From: Allacma fusca
Lineage: Eukaryota; Arthropoda; Collembola; Symphypleona; Sminthuridae
Assembly (NCBI GenBank): GCA_947179485.1
Contig: OX359247.1
Coordinates: forward strand, 43,190,801-43,254,800
DNA length: 64,000 nucleotides
Reading direction: 5' to 3'
Shown: piece by piece, positions 43,714 through 55,500 of the stretch
Position numbering within the stretch: position 1 is the first letter of the stretch
Layout: each line of letters starts with the position of its first letter
Notes under the pieces: generated by a model
What the model saw: the letters and a program-made list of their open reading frames with translations, nothing else
Told to the model about the DNA's origin: nothing
The model's database searches: none
Translations under genes and position numbers: made by a program

Positions 43714-45491
43714 TTAGTCTTTCCACGCGGGTAGGAAAGACTCCGGAGCCTCAAAATAATTTTAAGAAGGACTTAACAATTACTAATAGGATTTTAACGA
43801 GGGATGCAATTCCAGGCCCGATTCATAATTCTGAACCCGCAAGGATCATAGAATTGGATAAGTTAAAGGATTTTAATAGTGATTGGAAAAATAAAAATAT
43901 CTTAGACGATGAGAACTTTATTGATGAGACTTTAATTGAGAACTCAAGTGTGTGTGAAAGTGATAATGAGGAACAATTTGAAGCTAAACTTAGGATTAAT
44001 GGATTTGTGGAGACAGCAGCGCAGTTAAAATGGGAACATAAGAGACTCAAGAGGCAAGCCGTCAATTCATCAGACATTTTAATTCATTTAGATCTTCTAA
44101 ATGAAGTCAAAGTTGAAGCAGTCGTAGACACAGGGGCTAACATGTCATGTATATCACCAGCATGTGCATTCTACATACAGAGGAAAAGCCCGAAGTCCAT
44201 CCAAATTAAGGAGCACCCAAGTAGACAGTACTCACAATTTGTGGACGGATGTCAAAGGAGCTACAACAAGACAGCAAGGATTTTCTACAGCATTTGTGGG
44301 AAGAAACAGTTTTATGATTTCGCAGTCATATCCAATATGACAACCATTTTAATTTGTGGGATACATTTTACTAGGAAACATAAAGCTTTAATTGACATGG
44401 GAAAGGACGAGATTACTTTATATCCAGAGGAGAATAAAAACTCTAAGTGTAAAGGTTATCTACAGAAATTTAATAGGAGGTTTAAAGGGGAACTTATTAA
44501 GGATGTGTTGAACAATAGTGATATGTCGGACTCAGATGAAATGGACGATAGTGGTATTTTGAATAATAAAAATATTAATCGCAATTTTTCAGAGGAGCCA
44601 ATAGTAAGGAGAGTTAATTTCATATCAACTAGCCATCCATATGAGGTAATGCCGAGATCATTTGAAAGGATTGATTTTACGTGTGCAAGAGCAGAAAAGG
44701 ATCAAGGGGCACTTATTTACTTGGATCAAAGCAAAGCACCACCAGGATTACTACTTGGATTTCCATTAATTAAAATCGAAGGAGGAAAAGGCTTCACGTA
44801 TGTATACAATCCTACTAAACGAGTATTACATTTACCAAGAGTGAGATATTTAGGATCTTATGAGGAACTTAGACGAGAAGCTATTAAAACCGAACAAGAG
44901 GATAGAGAACATCGACACAAGGAAATAAATATTGTTCAAGAACCATTTAAAATGGAGGAAGTAGATATTGACCCAAAACTAAGCCCAGAAATGAGGAAAT
45001 TTGGATTACATGCTATCAACAACAACAGGGATAGATTTGCCAAAACTGAAGAGGAACTAGAGAAATTGGACTACAGAGCAGTTGTGATTGACACTGGGAA
45101 AGAACTACCAGTTTACAGAGCACAATGGCCTTGTTCACAATTTGAAAGAGAAGAATTGAAAAGGCAAACTGACAGGATGCTAGCGTTAGGAGTAATCGAA
45201 CCAAGCAGTTCACCGTACAATAGTCCAGTACTGTTAGTTAAGAAGGCTAATGGAGAGTACCGATTTTGTTTGGATTTAAGGAACCTAAATAAGCAAGTCA
45301 TTCAAAATACATATTTTTTACCCAAAATTAATGAAATGTCTATGTCATTACATGGGCATGTTATTTTATTACATTGGATTGCCTACAAGGATTTTTACAA
45401 AGAGAATTACATAAGGATTCAAGACCGAAGAGGTTTTCTATTCCATCAGGAGGGAAGTATCAATATACGAGACTACCCTATGGATACATAA
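43689..45491 (+). CDS. Ty3/gypsy pol, protease and first part of reverse transcriptase (broken)
   Basis: This frame is -1 relative to gag and open from 43689, so it overlaps the gag end by about 24 nt, as expected if it is made by -1 frameshifting. No convincing slippery heptamer is visible, and the first start-like codon (TTG) is at 43854. A V-D-T-G-A aspartic-protease motif lies near 44126-44140 (residues 91-95 counted from that TTG). The RT fingers/palm begins around 45090, with a V-L-L-V-K-K and a Y-R-F-C-L-D-L-R-N-L-N block. The frame is lost between about 45355 and 45375, inside the RT motif that carries the first catalytic Asp, and the rest is in another frame. This is a break, not a normal recoding site. 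Confidence 0.85.
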   Translation, partial: TGIPTGKLISLSTRVGKTPEPQNNFKKDLTITNRILTRDAIPGPIHNSEPARIIELDKLKDFNSDWKNKNILDDENFIDETLIENSSVCESDNEEQFEAKLRINGFVETAAQLKWEHKRLKRQAVNSSDILIHLDLLNEVKVEAVVDTGANMSCISPACAFYIQRKSPKSIQIKEHPSRQYSQFVDGCQRSYNKTARIFYSICGKKQFYDFAVISNMTTILICGIHFTRKHKALIDMGKDEITLYPEENKNSKCKGYLQKFNRRFKGELIKDVLNNSDMSDSDEMDDSGILNNKNINRNFSEEPIVRRVNFISTSHPYEVMPRSFERIDFTCARAEKDQGALIYLDQSKAPPGLLLGFPLIKIEGGKGFTYVYNPTKRVLHLPRVRYLGSYEELRREAIKTEQEDREHRHKEINIVQEPFKMEEVDIDPKLSPEMRKFGLHAINNNRDRFAKTEEELEKLDYRAVVIDTGKELPVYRAQWPCSQFEREELKRQTDRMLALGVIEPSSSPYNSPVLLVKKANGEYRFCLDLRNLNKQVIQNTYFLPKINEMSMSLHGHVILLHWIAYKDFYKENYIRIQDRRGFLFHQEGSINIRDYPMDT

Positions 45492-47302
45492 ACAGTCCAG
45501 CGGAGTATCAATCAATGATGGATGATATTTTAGGAGACTTAAAATTTACTATTGTGTTGGTTTATGTAGACGACATTTTAATTTTTGCTGGAACATTAGA
45601 GGAGTTATGGAAAAGATTTGAAATTATTATGATTAGATGTCGTTTGTATAATTTAAAATTTAAAATTCAAAAGTGCAGATTTGCTTATGATGAGGTGAAA
45701 TTTTTGGGGGACATTATTAATAAGGATGGAAGAAAAATTGACAGAAAGAAAATTCAATCAGTTGTGGAATTCCCAAAACCAACGAAAATCAAGGATGTAA
45801 GATCTTTCATAGGACTAACTGATTACTTTCGGAAGTACATAAAGGATTATGCTAATATCGCAGAGCCGTTGAACAGACTGAAGAAAAAGGAATTTGTCAA
45901 GAATTTCCAATGGGGACCACAACAAGAAAAATCATTTCATGAGTTGAAGCAGGCACTTACAACAGCGCCAGTACTCCAACATTATAACCCATTCGCAAAT
46001 TTGATGATCGATTGCGACGCGTCAGGATATGCTATAGCTGGGATGATTTTACAGACAAGTAATGGAAAAGATTATCATGTGTTAGAATACACGTCAAGAA
46101 TGATGACAGAAGGAGAACAGAAGATGGATGCAAGATGTAGAGAAGCATTGGCCATACTACATTGTTTAAAGAAATTTAGACAATATATTTATGGAAGAAA
46201 ATTTATTGTAAGGACAGACCATGATTCATTGAAATACATACAAAACATAAAGGATCCACACGGAAAATTATCAAGATGGGCCATAGAATTTCTGAACCCT
46301 GACATGCAGATAATACATCGAAAAGGAGTTAAAATGCAACACGTGGATTGTTTGTCAAGATATCCAGTAAGAAAATTAGATGTTCCATTAATAAGGACTT
46401 CGAGATGCATGTTGGAATTAGAGGAGAATTTAGTACAGATAACAGCAGGAAGAAATTCTAAAGTCTTTGGAAAAATGCAGGAAGAGGATGCTAAATTGCG
46501 AAAAATCATCAATTCATTAAAGGAGAGCAAAACATCAGCTCATATAGGAGGACAGATCATAGGAAAGAACTACGCTATTATTCATGACATACTCTACAAG
46601 ATAAATAAGAAGATATCTGGGACACCGTGGAAATTAGTGGTACCCACTAAACTACGTGCAGACGTACTAAAACTAGCCCATGACGACCCTACAGCAGGAC
46701 ACGGAGGATTTTTTAATACTTATGTTACTATCAGAAAAAGGTATTATTGGGATAGGATGGTACGTGACATTTATAGTTATGTAAAACAATGCAAGGAGTG
46801 TCAACAACAAAATCCAAGGAATGAAAAAGCGGAAGGGATTCAGATTTCATATCCACCACCAAACAGAATTTTCCAAAGGATTAGCATTGATTACATAGGC
46901 CCGATGCCGAAGACTCAGAGAGGAAATGAATATGCTTTAGTAATTATCGACTATACATCTAGATGTTTATTTTTAATTCCTACAAGACACGCAAGAGCTC
47001 AGGATACAGTTAGGATTATGTGGTATAAAGTCTTTATGAAAGTGGGACTTACGCCAGAAATCGTAACTGATGGAAGAACACATTTTACTGGAAAGGAGTT
47101 CGAGGATTTCCTAAAAGTTCATCATGGCAATCATATAATTGTGCCGCCCTATTCACCACAGAGTAACGGAGTGGTAGAAAGGAGTAACAGAGGACATAAA
47201 AACACAATCAAAAAATATCTTAATGACAATAAAACTAATTGGGATTTGCTGTGTGACCAGGTAGCGTTCACACATAATACTCATCACCACAGGATTAGAT
47301 AA
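45374..47302 (+). CDS. Ty3/gypsy pol, RT palm, RNase H and integrase (broken both ends)
   Basis: 642 codons in the frame that follows the first break. RT active site Y-V-D-D at residues 64-67. RNase H carboxylates at Asp215, near Glu257, and in the T-D-H-D-S block near 281-285. Integrase zinc finger HHCC at His436, His443, Cys473, Cys476, and DDE triad at Asp506, Asp566, Glu602. All these residues are present, so the domains themselves are not eroded. The frame stops at 47302, where sequence in the next frame continues the integrase. The ATG at 45374 lies inside the RT motif and is not a natural start. Confidence 0.88.
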   Translation: MDCLQGFLQRELHKDSRPKRFSIPSGGKYQYTRLPYGYINSPAEYQSMMDDILGDLKFTIVLVYVDDILIFAGTLEELWKRFEIIMIRCRLYNLKFKIQKCRFAYDEVKFLGDIINKDGRKIDRKKIQSVVEFPKPTKIKDVRSFIGLTDYFRKYIKDYANIAEPLNRLKKKEFVKNFQWGPQQEKSFHELKQALTTAPVLQHYNPFANLMIDCDASGYAIAGMILQTSNGKDYHVLEYTSRMMTEGEQKMDARCREALAILHCLKKFRQYIYGRKFIVRTDHDSLKYIQNIKDPHGKLSRWAIEFLNPDMQIIHRKGVKMQHVDCLSRYPVRKLDVPLIRTSRCMLELEENLVQITAGRNSKVFGKMQEEDAKLRKIINSLKESKTSAHIGGQIIGKNYAIIHDILYKINKKISGTPWKLVVPTKLRADVLKLAHDDPTAGHGGFFNTYVTIRKRYYWDRMVRDIYSYVKQCKECQQQNPRNEKAEGIQISYPPPNRIFQRISIDYIGPMPKTQRGNEYALVIIDYTSRCLFLIPTRHARAQDTVRIMWYKVFMKVGLTPEIVTDGRTHFTGKEFEDFLKVHHGNHIIVPPYSPQSNGVVERSNRGHKNTIKKYLNDNKTNWDLLCDQVAFTHNTHHHRIR

Positions 47303-47409
47303 TTCACCATTTTTCTTAGTGCATGGAAGGAACCCACTAATCAGAGCAGATTTAGTGACCCCGCTAATCCAGGAAGGTAGAAGGGATAGAGAAGGAGCAG
47401 CAGGAACAA
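47285..47409 (+). pseudogene. Integrase segment between two frame breaks
   Basis: Just before the stop at 47302 the integrase reading continues in a different frame (G-L-D-N-S-P-F-F-L-V-H-G-R-N-P motif, typical of the Ty3 integrase C-terminal half). It then shifts again near 47380-47395 into the frame of the following ORF. Two indels within about 110 bp are needed to explain this. Confidence 0.7.
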
Positions 47410-48936
47410 TTGCAGGCAATTCAGAAAGCCGTTAATTTGACTAAAAAGCAACAGGAAGCGAGGAATGAAAAAGCTAATAAAGAAAGAAAAGAACATTCTT
47501 ATGAAATTGGAGAATATGTGGTAATCAACACCATGCAAGGAGGACTAAACACCAGGTGGAGTAAACCTTTTAAGATTGTTGGAATAAAAGGAAATACAGA
47601 ATTAATTTTAGAAGATACCAACCCAAATGCAAAGCTAAAAACCAGGAGAGCACATATCCAGAATGTAAAAAGATGGAATCCAGCGGATCCATGGACGAGA
47701 GATTTTGGATACTTGGAAGTTGGAAATTTCAAGGATCAAAATGTGCACAAAGGGAAAAGTCAGGAATTGTCGGAAAACATGGGAACTAAGCAAAGGAGTC
47801 GCGAACCGGAGCTGGGATCTATGCAAAATTCAACAAGGTCAGAAATAATTAGTTTAACATCTGATTTGCAAGAGGGTGAGAGGAACATAAAACAAGGAGG
47901 ACAACGACCAAGGGAAAATTATCAACCCGTACATAATTACAACACAATGTTGCGTGAAACATTTGTGACTAAAGCTTGGCCAGCGGAAGAAACAAATAAT
48001 TATGTAAAAAGGACCAGATTACAGGTCAATAAGAGAAAAAGGAGGAATTCATTACCTCCAAGATTTAGAAGAATACAGAAACGTCCGGATAGTCAAAGGA
48101 CATTGGACAAGGACATAATAGTGATCTCGGGAAGCCAAGGAGAAGTAGCTAATCTCAGGCCAGAGAATGGAAGCATTAGGGCAGAGGAGTCGAATACTTC
48201 AAGAATAAACAGTATTCAAATGTCCAGAAGCCAATACAGGAGTCAAGAAAATTTCATACTGATGAGGTCATTCAAATTAATGGAAGAAACAAACTCCAGG
48301 AGAATGCCAAAGAAAAATAATCACGGTGCAGACAAAACAATAAATTTTATTATTCAGGAGGAAGAGGATTTGATTCCAGACGCACCAGAAATTAGCATCA
48401 TAAGAAAAAATGAAAATATGCTATTTCAAAATGCACACGGGCAAGATGACACATTACAAAGACATCTTGGTAAACTTTCAGTAAGAATGAATAGGATAAA
48501 AAGGAGACATTATCATAATTACCCAAAGACCCCATACAAAATATGTGCAAAACAATATTACGTAAATGAAAATATTGATAAGGATGTAAAAAGTTGTAAA
48601 GTAATTGAAAAGGAAAACGCTCGAGAAATAGAGGCAGAGAATGACAAGGAAACATTCAATAAAGTTAAAGATAGAAGCGAGCTAACTCTAAAGAAAATAG
48701 AGTGGGGCAAAGTAGGAATTCAAGATAATCCAGTATACGTCCAGGAGTGTGTCAAGAACAGAAAGAAGAGAGAAGATAGAAGAAAAATGCAGAATCTCAG
48801 AACCCAAGATTATGGTGTAGAATTCAAAAGGAAGGAGGATTCTACGATCAACTTTACACAAGAGGAAGCCCAGGATATTTTAATGAATGGAGCAGCCCGG
48901 ATTGTAAGGTTAATTTCCGATAAAAGGAGAAATTGA
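47410..48936 (+). CDS. Integrase C-terminal domain plus long basic tail
   Basis: 508 codons from 47410, though the frame really continues the integrase. Residues 1-90 match the Ty3 integrase C-terminal (GPY/F-like) module: a helical K/Q/E-rich stretch, G-E-Y-V-V-I, W-S-K-P-F-K-I-V-G-I and R-R-A-H-I-Q-N-V-K. The remaining 400 residues are very basic, Arg/Lys/Asn-rich and repetitive (many R-x-R, K-R-R), without a known domain. The tail may bind nucleic acid, but that is inference. Open to its natural stop at 48934-48936. Confidence 0.75.
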   Translation: MQAIQKAVNLTKKQQEARNEKANKERKEHSYEIGEYVVINTMQGGLNTRWSKPFKIVGIKGNTELILEDTNPNAKLKTRRAHIQNVKRWNPADPWTRDFGYLEVGNFKDQNVHKGKSQELSENMGTKQRSREPELGSMQNSTRSEIISLTSDLQEGERNIKQGGQRPRENYQPVHNYNTMLRETFVTKAWPAEETNNYVKRTRLQVNKRKRRNSLPPRFRRIQKRPDSQRTLDKDIIVISGSQGEVANLRPENGSIRAEESNTSRINSIQMSRSQYRSQENFILMRSFKLMEETNSRRMPKKNNHGADKTINFIIQEEEDLIPDAPEISIIRKNENMLFQNAHGQDDTLQRHLGKLSVRMNRIKRRHYHNYPKTPYKICAKQYYVNENIDKDVKSCKVIEKENAREIEAENDKETFNKVKDRSELTLKKIEWGKVGIQDNPVYVQECVKNRKKREDRRKMQNLRTQDYGVEFKRKEDSTINFTQEEAQDILMNGAARIVRLISDKRRN

Positions 48937-49677
48937 ATATTAATTCAATCCAGGTTATTGGAACCAAGGTTAAAGGAGAGAGAGAACGAGGAATAGGAAT
49001 GGGGATGAATAGGTCACCGCCATCTCGTTTGCATTATCAACCCTAACCCATTTACTAAACGAAGGCAGAACGTTAAGTAAATGAAGGGGACCGTCCTGAA
49101 GGAGAGGACTAAAGAAGAAAGGGACGCCATTTCAGTCGGAGCAGCAGTTCGGGAAAAGAAGTCTCGCAGTAGGAGTGTGTAACAAAGGAGTTGGAGTTTC
49201 ACAGAGGAGTTGAAGTGGATTTATTTCAGTTACAAAGTTAAAATAGTTAAAGTTAAAATAGTTAGTTAAGTGTATTAAAGGATATTAACTGTGAAAGAGG
49301 ATACGAGTGGTAAAGACTGGATAAAAGTAAGTAATTTTATAGTCACTATAAGTACAAAGGAGCAACAGGAGTTTTTTTATTTTTCATAAATACTTAAACT
49401 AGTAGTTGTAAGACTCTAAGGAAAAGTATTTTATTAATTAAAATAAGGAATAATATTATTAAAGACATTAGCAATAAATAAGGAATTCATAAGGCATATT
49501 GATATTTAGAAAAGTATTAGTAAATACGGATAGTGTTGAAGAGAAATTTCGGGGCAGTGTGAGAGAAAAATTAGGAGTTGAGTAGAAATAAGATTTTAAT
49601 TTAAGAAGAGTTAATTTGATGATTCGTAAAGACATGATTAAAGAAGTATCATTAACTAATTATTAATTTGGATTTAT
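48937..49677 (+). other. Non-coding gap between pol and the 3' ORF
   Basis: About 740 bp with AGTTAAAATAGTTA-type short repeats near 49235-49265. No env-like or other coding frame is evident. Confidence 0.5.
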
Positions 49678-51380
49678 ATGACAGTGGGGGAAAGATGGTT
49701 ATTAGAGGAAGTTCAGAAGATTAAATTGAGGATTCTAGAACTATCTACACAGATAGTAACGTCCACTGATGGGATGCAGATGTCCATAGCAATGAGAGAA
49801 TTAATGATCTAGCTGAAGCTCAATTACAGTCTGAAAATGTACTCCAGAGGTTCCTAAAGAAGTTTCCAAAAGGATTTCAGGACCTTTTATTATTAACACC
49901 TGAGAACAGGATGCAAGGGATTGATTATTTGAGGGTCCTGCTGAGTCAAACAAGTCCGTCACGAGAGAGGCAGGAAGATCTGGACAACTATTTACGACAA
50001 CAGGAGAAAGAAAAGACAGAAGCGAAAGTGAAATTCACACCATGGAAAGGACATCCTATGGATTATTCTGTGGTCACTGTTACTGAGAAAAGGAAGTCGA
50101 CACCATCTTCCACAGAGTCTAATAGTGACGAAAGGGATTCAGAGGAAATTTCTAAGAGGAAAGCTAAAAGGAGCAAAACCCATAGTGAAAGAACGAGCGC
50201 AAAGGACAACAAGAATATTGAAGATCCGATAGAACTAGCTAAGGCTCGAGTGGCTGAATATACGGAGAGGTTGGCAGGAGTGATTATTACCACCCGGAAA
50301 AGAGAAACAGCAAAGGAAAAGTTTGAGAAGGAGTCAGAGGAGGAATCAAAAGGAGTCCTGAAAAACGTAAGACAAGAAATGAGGCATCAAGATAGATATT
50401 TTAATGTGTCAAGGTCTACAGCTACAACAGGAGTAATCAATCCGACATTGGACGCTGCAAGGCAGTCACCATTGCCGGGATGGGGATGCTTGGACACAAG
50501 GCCCACGCCGGAATGGCTTAAAAACCCGCTAGCCCAAATAACGACTAACAGACCCAAAGAAAGGACACTGATCTCGTATGCAGGTATTAATAGGATGCCG
50601 ATAGGACCACCAAACCCAGGATTTAATTTAACCCTTAATGAGTACATCGTCAAGAAGCAGGAAATAGGACAACCTATAGGAAGCTTAAAGAAAACCACGG
50701 GAGGAGACAAACCATTCAGAGGAGCGACCACACACTACTCTTTTACCTCAAGGATATCGGATGTGCCCAAACCAATTCAGATTACGGGAAAGGACGAGAT
50801 GGTATACATGCTGAAGGAGACAGAGAAATGTATTATGGCAATGCCACCATCAGAAGGAGGTCAGTACAAATTAAATACCGTTTTAGTAGGACCTCATGAA
50901 ATATTTAGTGTCATCAGAGGACCACAGGATTGCAGAGAGAGATTCCTAAAGGTTGCGTTGGGAGTACAAATTTTTATCACACTGTACGATAAGGAAGCAG
51001 AGCCACACGTGAGGGCCATTCGGATAAGAGGTTCTGCAAAAAGAATTACCAATGCCTTATGGGTAATCAAGGAGTGGATACTGCGAATTCAAGAGGATTT
51101 GCCAGAGTACAAAAAGAGGTTCCAATATCAACTACAACAATTGGCCACACAGCTCGGAGGAGACGATGGGACAAGGAATCCGATACCTAAGGATGTCACA
51201 GTAATATGGGAAGTGAAACCAGGAGATCCACAGTATTGTCCAGATTACTGTCATTTTTGTTGGAAACCTGAACACTTCGTCGTGGATTGTCCAATATGGA
51301 ATAAAGGAAAGAGGAACCGAACTAATGTCAAGAAAGAATCAGAAAACACCGAGAAGTCACAGGAGGAAAGAGATCAGTAA
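49678..51380 (+). CDS. Extra 3' ORF with second zinc knuckle, not env (frame break)
   Basis: The open frame from 49911 gives 489 codons. In-frame sequence extends upstream to about 49767, and a good ATG (49678) lies in another frame that is open until a break near 49800, so the natural start is probably 49678. The N-terminal 170 residues are charged with an acidic/basic Ser-rich patch. A central conserved-looking globular region follows (about 180-400). A canonical CX2CX4HX4C knuckle is at Cys447, Cys450, His455, Cys460. There is no signal peptide, transmembrane segment or furin-like site, so it is not an envelope. A second nucleic-acid-binding, gag-like accessory protein is my inference; the family is not recognised. 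Confidence 0.7.
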
Positions 51381-51995
51381 AGAAGATGAAGGTTTGAAGT
51401 GAAGACAACAAACTGTAAGGATAATTGTTCAAAATTTTTGGATTAGTTAAAAAGGATATTTTTTTTGTTGTGGTGTTAAATACATACATAAGGGATTCAA
51501 ATAGGTCTAATATGTTAAAAGATTTTAGTAGTAGTGACTAGATTAAAGGATTTGTTTTAACTGTAGTGACTAAAATTAAAAAGGATTTTGTTTTGTGGAT
51601 ATTATATAAAGATTTGGAAGAGATTGATCTGTTATAGGATGTTAGTAATAATGAATAGAGTAAAGGATTTTTTTTATTAAGATTAACAAGGAATTGATAT
51701 GCTATAGAATTTTAGAAGTAGTAGCTAGATTAAAAAGGATTTTTTTTATAGAAAGTAGTGACTAAATTTAAAGGATTTTGTTATATTATTAAAGGATGTA
51801 ATAGGATGTTAGTATATAAGGATTATTAATTAAGGGTGTTAAAGTCCTAGTCAAAAGGCATTATTATTGTTAAAGACCTAATCGAGGTATATATTTTAGT
51901 GAGTAGAATTTTTTATTAAATCGGATTACACTTAAAATTAAATTTAAGAGGGGATCTGAGAATTCGGGACGAATTCTTAATAAGGAAAGGGATAT
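51381..51995 (+). other. 3' untranslated region and polypurine tract
   Basis: AT-rich with repeated AAAGGATTTT words. The purine run AAGGAAAGGG at about 51982-51991, just before the 3' LTR, is the likely polypurine tract. Confidence 0.6.
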
Positions 51996-52529
51996 TATAA
52001 GGATATAAGATAAGGATAACAATAGGATACTAGAAGGATAAGGAGAGGAGAAGTAGAGGACTGAGAACGGGGCAGTGTGAGTCACTGATAAGGATAAGTG
52101 TGCGAGCGGTGAGCGAGCACTTGGAGACGGAAGTCTACGGTTAGGATCGGAGCAGGCAAGAGCTCCAGAGAATCATTAGGAATTATCAATAGGAAGTATT
52201 TGAATAAGTATCAGGATTTATAATTAGGAATAAAGGATTGATTGTGGATTCGGATTGTTGTAAAGGTGTGTGCGTGTGAATCAGAATAAATTAAAGGACT
52301 TAATTATCAAAAGGACAATTCGGACTTAAAAGAATTAGGGTGTTTTAGAGAATTAATTAAATAAGATAGTTTACATCTTATTATCACTACCACACCATAG
52401 GTCGCGGTCGTAAGGCCGCCTCACAGCCAGGCATTACACCCTAAAGGATCATCATTAATAATTATAGTGATCATCTCCGCATCTTCTAAAGGATTCATAA
52501 ATAAAGGATCTAAGCATCTCATTGTTACA
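51996..52529 (+). repeat. 3' LTR
   Basis: 534 bp, identical to the 5' LTR except for two substitutions seen by eye. Confidence 0.92.
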
Positions 52530-52534
52530 GTTTG

Positions 52535-55500
52535 TATTTTACTCTTTTGGGCTTAAATTACAAACTTCCTTCTTAGTTCTCTTCGGTGGTCTTCATTGCC
52601 AGCAGAAATATCATGCTGGTATTTACACTAGTACATTGATAAGTATTTAATGTATGTACATAAATGTATTATGGTATTTTGAGCAACTAAGCCATTTTGG
52701 GTATCAGGGAAATTCAGGGAGGGCACGATAATTTGACTTGCAGCTTCAGCGACCTGCTAATTTTCTTTACTAAATCCCAAAATATTATGTAGCAAGTCGA
52801 AATAGACAAACTTTATGAAAAAATAGTTCTAATTTTGTTTATTTTCCCCTAAAAATTATTTGTACTTTTCAAACAAACGAATTCTTCCAAAAAAACAACA
52901 GAAATAGATTTCAAATCTGACACAAACACCATAATTCACAAGATTCACAAATTTACATCTGTAAAAAGTTTTTTTGTGATGTCACATTTTTTCCTCCTAG
53001 AGACGCGTGTTTTGCAGTTTTCTGGTTGGTGAAATATATTTCACAAAGTCGTCAAAACCTTTACTACAAGCTAAAGTTTTCAAATATATTATAAACACAC
53101 ATCTTTACTAATAAAATTTTAAAACCAAAAATTCCTCCTGAGAATCTTCTTTATGTTGGCTTCTTAGATTAAACCCTAATCAGTCATTGTTTTCAAATTT
53201 AACTATACAGTTATAAGCATCTTGCCTTATACTGGCACAGCTCAAATGATGTTTTCAAAATCTCATGGTTGTGTACAAAACAACTTTTTATAGTTTTTAA
53301 AGCTTTGTTGAGCTAATAAAAAATGTTTTAAGTTTAGAAATCCCTAAAGAAATTTCTAATTTATTAAACAATTTACGAATAATAATAATTATTAAAATCA
53401 AGCCGCTTCATGACTTTTTCTGTACTCGAGAGCCAGCGTTCAGATTGTGGGAATATTTGTCGAGATGTCCCATCAAATTTGAATTTCCCGTCAAAATTTG
53501 GCTACTTTATTTAATTTGTAATTTTTGTTATTTTGCGATTAAATTTCTTGAAAATAATCTCTTAGCTAACCACAAGTAGCTTGAGGGTTCCCAAGTCTCA
53601 GGTGATGTCTCGGCAAACAAATGTTCAAATTGTGGGGAATAAGTTTGACAAGTATCTGTATTTCATAATTTCTGCAAACATGACTTTAGCTTGTAGAGCA
53701 ATTAAATGCCTTTTAATTTAGCTAATATCGACCGAGATATGACTTGAAAAACCATAGTTCTAACAGTTTCTTGAATTTACTTCTTTGACAAATGTGAAAT
53801 TTTGAAACTCAAACACTTTTCTTTTTCTAAAAATTTGCAAATAAATTATTTGTCACTGGCTAGTAGCACATTTAAAGAGCTTTCATACAAGAACACTCTG
53901 ACTGAGAGAAGATTGTTATTTCGAATGAATAAGACACAAAACGCACATTTGCGAACTAATTTTAAAGCGTATAAATCCCAATAAATCACTATCAAAACTC
54001 ACAAAATCAAAATTAAATTAAAATCACAGGAGAAGTGGATAGATGAATTCTAGCAAGTACGCAAGTACGCAAGCTTAATTTTTGACGACGAACAAGAAGA
54101 AACAACAATCTTGGCTGGCACTTTCTGAAGTCCTGTTTCTATAGTTGACAGTATTCAATTTTCTGGTCTCACGAAGTACTTGTTCAAAAGCCATCGCTAC
54201 CTACAACAATCAATTTTTGTCATTAAATCTGGAGGTATATAGATAGCCTTTAATAACTGGCATATAGTCACATATGTATTGTGACACATACGTTCAAACT
54301 GGCGATACCTTACATATTCTACAAAATTGTTCAGTATTTTGAGCCAGGAATACTTAAACTCTCGTTGATTTTTGAAACGTACAGTTACATTTTGAAGTGA
54401 ATGTCATACACTCCTGAAACATCGATCCAATCGAAAGCAGCTGTTACAGTGTCTGTTCAAAAATTAATTATTCTTGAAGTATCGGTGGTTTCAGAATTTT
54501 CACTGGATCAGGTTTGGTTAAGAATTAGGAAATTTGTGACAGCTTAATTTGACTAGACCATTGTGACGCATACAGCGTAGTAATCATAAAAATTTTAAAT
54601 TATTTTAAATATTTTAGAGTACAAATTATTTTGGTTGAGTAACTGTAAGGATACAAAACGTTATTGATTAAATCTAATTGGGGAACTAAAATTTTATAAT
54701 TACTTAAGGAGGTTAAGTTGACTATCGTCACCCAAGCTCTGAAATATACCACTTGCACGATCATTAAACAATGCTCGGCACGGGTACGTAAAATGAATAC
54801 TGTAGTCTTAAGCTTGAACTGGCATGTATGTATCTTTCCCCATAGTTGTCACTTCCGTGTATCCGGGTGTACATTTTCGCACCCATTCAGGGTCAACCTA
54901 ATTCAAAAATCGTAGCTGAAATTCATTCGAGAATTGCACCCACACTCGGGTATCCCAGTGTCATATCAAGTATAGCAAATGTGGGCTTCAAAAATTGAAA
55001 TCTAATCAGATCACTACATAGTAATCTGGACAGTAGAGCTCAAAACGTACAGCAAGGTTGCACGAATAAGGTGTGAAAAGGTAAAATTTCCCATATTTGA
55101 ATGCTACAATAATTGGTAATAAGACAGTCTGGAATTTAATGATACAATTATTTTTACAATAAGTGAGTGTTGACTAAGTTCAATAATTCCCCCTCAGGAC
55201 GACCAAGCCACAAAAGCAACAGCTGTTTTGAAGTATAACACATCTGTAGCAAAATGATGACCAGACAGGTGATTTATTTCAGTTTTTCTTTAGTACCAAT
55301 TTTGCCATTTTTGATAAAACTAGAGTTTAACAATTTGAGAAAAATCCACCGGCTCAATTCCGAGAAGATAATTATCTAAATTATGTATATGTAGAAAGCC
55401 TAAGAATTTTTTCATTATAGGTAGGACACGCAAAAACTGAAATATCTTTTATTGGGCTAGCAAACGCCTTCTCCATGGCCCACATAAGGGAATGACTCAG

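Larger units (their letters stand above)
40942..52529 (+). mobile_element. Complete Ty3/gypsy LTR retrotransposon, 11.6 kb
   Basis: Two 534-bp LTRs (40942-41475 and 51996-52529) are flanked by the 5-bp duplication GTTTG (40937-40941 and 52530-52534). The order gag, protease, reverse transcriptase, RNase H, integrase identifies Ty3/gypsy. An extra ORF follows pol where an env would be. The LTRs differ at only two positions by eye (41158 A against 52212 C; 41437 T against 52491 G), so the insertion is recent. Even so, pol and the last ORF contain several frame breaks, so this copy is probably not autonomous as sequenced. It sits inside repeat copy 2. Confidence 0.93.

Noticed and set aside
49911..51380. 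Envelope gene for the Ty3/gypsy element
   Set aside because: No signal peptide, membrane anchor or cleavage site; it ends in a zinc knuckle instead.
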